A stretch of DNA of 7,579 nucleotides from Desulfobacterales bacterium (GTDB lineage: Bacteria; Desulfobacterota; Desulfobacteria; Desulfobacterales; JAFDCJ01), in NCBI GenBank assembly GCA_029932495.1, contig JAOZPY010000113.1:1-7579 (forward strand), in the 5' to 3' direction. Below the pieces are notes generated by a model. That model worked only from the letters and a program-made list of their open reading frames with translations, was not told where the DNA came from and ran no database searches. Shown in pieces: positions 5,309 through 7,579 of the stretch (position 1 is its first letter; each line of letters begins with the position of its first letter). The translations under genes and the position numbers were made by a program.

Positions 5309-7579
5309 TTATTTGACGCCAAAAGGCCGGATGGTCAGCCGCTGACCGTCCGTGCTCAGTTGCACGGCGCCGTTTTGCGCCGTGCAGTAAATCCGGCAAT
5401 TTCTTTTTTCATATCTTTTCACCACCGACGGGTGCGGGAAGCGGTAACGTCCCTTGCGACCCGCTGAAAAAATAACCACCGCCGGATTTACGGTATCCAC
5501 GAATACGGCGCTGCTTGATGACCGGCTGCCATGGTGGGGCGCCATCAGCACGGTGCTGGCCAGCTGCCGGCCGGAAAGCCGCACGAGCTCTTTTTCAGCC
5601 GCCGCCATAATATCACCGGGAAAAAGAAACGCTACGTCGCCCAGTGAAACCCGCACCACCAAAGAGTTGTTGTTGGCATTACGCCACTTTTCAAATTTTT
5701 TGCGCGCCAGAAAATCACTGGGCGGATACAAAAAATCCACCTCGACCCCGTTCATCCGGCGTTTATGCCCCACAGCGGCAAAGGGCGGCCGGAGAATGTT
5801 TTTGCGCCGGATGACATCCATAAAATGCGCATACCCCAATGTATCCTGCCCCTGCCCATTGGTCCATATCTTTCTGACGTGAAAATGACCGGCAACGTAA
5901 ATCAGGCCGTTGAGGTGATCACTGTTCGGATGGGAAAGAATCAATTCATCCACGGTTCGAATTTTCCTGCACCATAAAAATGGGGCAATCACCCGGGCCC
6001 CCACGTCAAAGACCGTGTTGTCCGAAAAACCACCCCCGTCGATCAGCATGGTATGGCCGCCGGGTATTTCCACCAGCGAGGCAGTGCCTTGCCCGACATC
6101 GATGGCCGTCACTCTCAAGTCCGGATGCCAAAAACGCTGGTACATCCAGTAACCGGTGTCGGCAGTCAGTATGGCCAGGGCCATCACCAGGGCAATGACG
6201 GCAACGCTGACCGGCGGCAATCTTCGGATCATTCCCCCTTCTCCTATGCCCTGCCGCAGATTACCGCCGGCCGGCGCTCCATCGTCTGACGGCCGATACA
6301 TTTCACCACCGCTAAAATCGGCAGACCCAGGTATACTGGCCGCCGACCGGCGCCCCAGGTTCAGCAAAGCCCACCCCAGCAAATAATAACAGCCGATTTC
6401 AAGCAGACTCGGCGTCACAGTTTGAACAGCGGCAAAAGGCAGGTCCGCGAAAAAGCGCACCAGACTCAGGGCCAGCGACAGGGTATGGATTCCGGCCAGA
6501 ACACACCATGATGCCAGGGTCATGCTCAGCGGCAGCACAAAAAGTCCCACCAAGCCCAGTGGAATCACCATAAAGCCCACCAGTGGAACCAGCGCGAAGT
6601 TGACCGCCAGTCCGATCAGCGAAACCCGGTTAAAGTAATACATGACCAGCGGCAGGCTGCCGCAGATGGCAAACAGGGAGACCATGAAAAACAGATACAG
6701 CCGTCTGCGCAAAGTGGATATCCAGCTGGCTTTCACCGATGCCTGCTCTGCCAGATTAGCCGGTTGCCGTAGCCGCGATAATCCGTAAAGAATAGAAAAC
6801 ACGGCGGTGAAAGACAGTTGAAAGGAAATCGAATACAGTGCTCCGGGGCTTGCCACCAGGATCGCCAGGGCGGCCAGGGCGAGGGTGTTGATCGGATCCT
6901 GCCGGCTTTCAAACAAAAAAGCCATCAAGAAAATAAGCACCATGATCACGGCGCGCTGGGTCGACGGCGACATACCGGCAACCAAGCCGTAAATCAGCAC
7001 CGGCACCAGAGACAAAACAGCGGCACCTTTGCGCGTCCAGGCATGCCACAGAAGGGGTTTGATCCACACCAGCAGCCGATAAAAAAAGAAAAAGGCCACG
7101 GTGGCCACGATTCCGATATGCAGCCCCGAGATGGCCAGCAGATGCCCCACTCCGGCCCGGTTAAAGGCATCCCGCGTTTGGGATAAAATGGCTGTCCGAT
7201 CGCCGATGATCAAGGCTTTGAGCACTGCGGCCGCCTGGCCCTTTCCGTTCTGATCGATCAGGGTTGCCATTTTTGTGCGCATACCGGTAATAAAGCGAAC
7301 AGCCCTGCGGCCAGTCGGGCGTCTATCGATAATGGACAGTTTGTCCGCCCGCACGTAGGCCGAGACCCAGATGCCTTTAAAAGCCATGTAACGTTTGTAG
7401 TCAAAACCGCCGGGGTTGTTAAAATTGGTAAATGAACGCGGACGACAGGTAAATGAAACCCGCTGTCCGGCAGTAAGCTCGGGCAATCGGCCCATGGCCG
7501 TCACTTTGAGCCGACCACAGACCGCAATCGTTTGCTGTTTGTCGCTTAGCGATTCCAGCCGCAGAATAAAACGGGTGCG
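5309..7579 (-). CDS. comEC: ComEC/Rec2-family DNA internalisation protein (5' end outside window)
   Basis: This is the inner-membrane channel that passes single-stranded DNA into the cytoplasm during natural transformation. The frame is open to the right edge, giving 756 visible residues. The GTG at 7504 should not be taken as the start, because upstream codons (RTRFILRLESLSDKQQTIAVCGRLKVT) continue the OB-fold DUF4131 domain. In order: the rest of DUF4131 (visible residues 1-85, with NPGGFDYKRYM), then the polytopic Competence domain (about 110-405) with its signature GHLLAISGLHIG at 145-156. A Gly/Ser-rich linker (408-452) and a membrane segment (456-473) follow, then a metallo-beta-lactamase-like domain (488-756). 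The last has AIDVGQGTASLVE, SHPNSDH (549-555), FPGD (653-656) and MAPHHGS (679-685), a plausible metal-binding nuclease site. The usual length is about 700-850 residues, so little is missing. It leads a three-gene minus-strand operon here. Confidence 0.95.
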   Translation of the reverse strand, partial: RTRFILRLESLSDKQQTIAVCGRLKVTAMGRLPELTAGQRVSFTCRPRSFTNFNNPGGFDYKRYMAFKGIWVSAYVRADKLSIIDRRPTGRRAVRFITGMRTKMATLIDQNGKGQAAAVLKALIIGDRTAILSQTRDAFNRAGVGHLLAISGLHIGIVATVAFFFFYRLLVWIKPLLWHAWTRKGAAVLSLVPVLIYGLVAGMSPSTQRAVIMVLIFLMAFLFESRQDPINTLALAALAILVASPGALYSISFQLSFTAVFSILYGLSRLRQPANLAEQASVKASWISTLRRRLYLFFMVSLFAICGSLPLVMYYFNRVSLIGLAVNFALVPLVGFMVIPLGLVGLFVLPLSMTLASWCVLAGIHTLSLALSLVRFFADLPFAAVQTVTPSLLEIGCYYLLGWALLNLGRRSAASIPGSADFSGGEMYRPSDDGAPAGGNLRQGIGEGGMIRRLPPVSVAVIALVMALAILTADTGYWMYQRFWHPDLRVTAIDVGQGTASLVEIPGGHTMLIDGGGFSDNTVFDVGARVIAPFLWCRKIRTVDELILSHPNSDHLNGLIYVAGHFHVRKIWTNGQGQDTLGYAHFMDVIRRKNILRPPFAAVGHKRRMNGVEVDFLYPPSDFLARKKFEKWRNANNNSLVVRVSLGDVAFLFPGDIMAAAEKELVRLSGRQLASTVLMAPHHGSRSSSSAVFVDTVNPAVVIFSAGRKGRYRFPHPSVVKRYEKRNCRIYCTAQNGAVQLSTDGQRLTIRPFGVK
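5361..5386 (-). repeat. Perfect 10-bp inverted repeat near the 3' end of comEC
   Basis: TGCACGGCGC (5361-5370) and GCGCCGTGCA (5377-5386) are exact reverse complements around a 6-base loop. The repeat lies about 50 bases before the comEC stop, within codons for CTAQNGAVQ. A second dyad, GGTCAG-CCG-CTGACC, lies at 5333-5347. Neither is followed by a T-run in the direction of transcription, so they are not standard terminators. Confidence 0.75.

Noticed and set aside
5912..5932. Asn in place of the usual Asp in the ComEC metal motif (SHPNSDH)
   Set aside because: The outer His and Asp-His residues are intact and the other motifs (FPGD, APHHGS) are present. I believe this variant is common in the family, so it is not evidence of inactivity.
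6265..6276. Perfect palindrome CGCCGGCCGGCG in comEC
   Set aside because: It is pure G/C in a GC-rich coding stretch for the Ala/Gly linker, so it is expected from composition.

Overview
This window looks like a chromosomal segment of a Gram-negative anaerobe, most probably a sulfate-reducing member of the Desulfobacterota. The main reason is a pair of radical SAM enzymes matching AhbC and AhbD, which make heme from siroheme and are typical of sulfate reducers and some archaea, with a zinc-type hemB between them. The taxonomic call is inference from gene content; no rRNA or tRNA gene is present.

Layout. Positions 3-245 (+) hold the last 80 codons of a gene that begins outside the window and is only tentatively an AAA+-type ATPase C-terminus. 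Next is a compact plus-strand operon: ahbC (298-1494), hemB (1512-2501), ahbD (2498-3604, overlapping hemB by 4 bases) and a CBS-CBS-ACT-like protein (3615-4220, 10 bases after ahbD). A second operon converges on it from the minus strand, with stop codons only 7 bases apart. In transcription order it has comEC (enters from the right edge and ends at 5309), a 110-residue membrane protein (5293-4961), and an unrecognised 250-residue protein (4980-4228) whose C-terminal half resembles a phospholipase D-like domain that has lost its catalytic residues. There is no gene-free stretch longer than about 50 bases.

How the genes work together. HemB makes porphobilinogen, the common tetrapyrrole precursor. 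The pathway then runs through uroporphyrinogen III, precorrin-2, siroheme and 12,18-didecarboxysiroheme using genes not seen here. AhbC removes two acetate side chains to give Fe-coproporphyrin III, and AhbD oxidatively decarboxylates two propionates to give protoheme. The operon therefore joins an early step to the last two steps. The CBS/ACT protein may be a nucleotide- or metabolite-responsive partner, which is inference.

Most interesting points. A perfect 12-bp inverted repeat with a GAAA loop lies within the first 32 codons of the CBS gene (3683-3710). The terminal protein of the comEC operon looks like a catalytically dead PLD-like domain with a helical N-terminal half. A small membrane protein is wedged between comEC and that gene. 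I did not find a CRISPR array, a mobile element or a clearly new multi-gene system.
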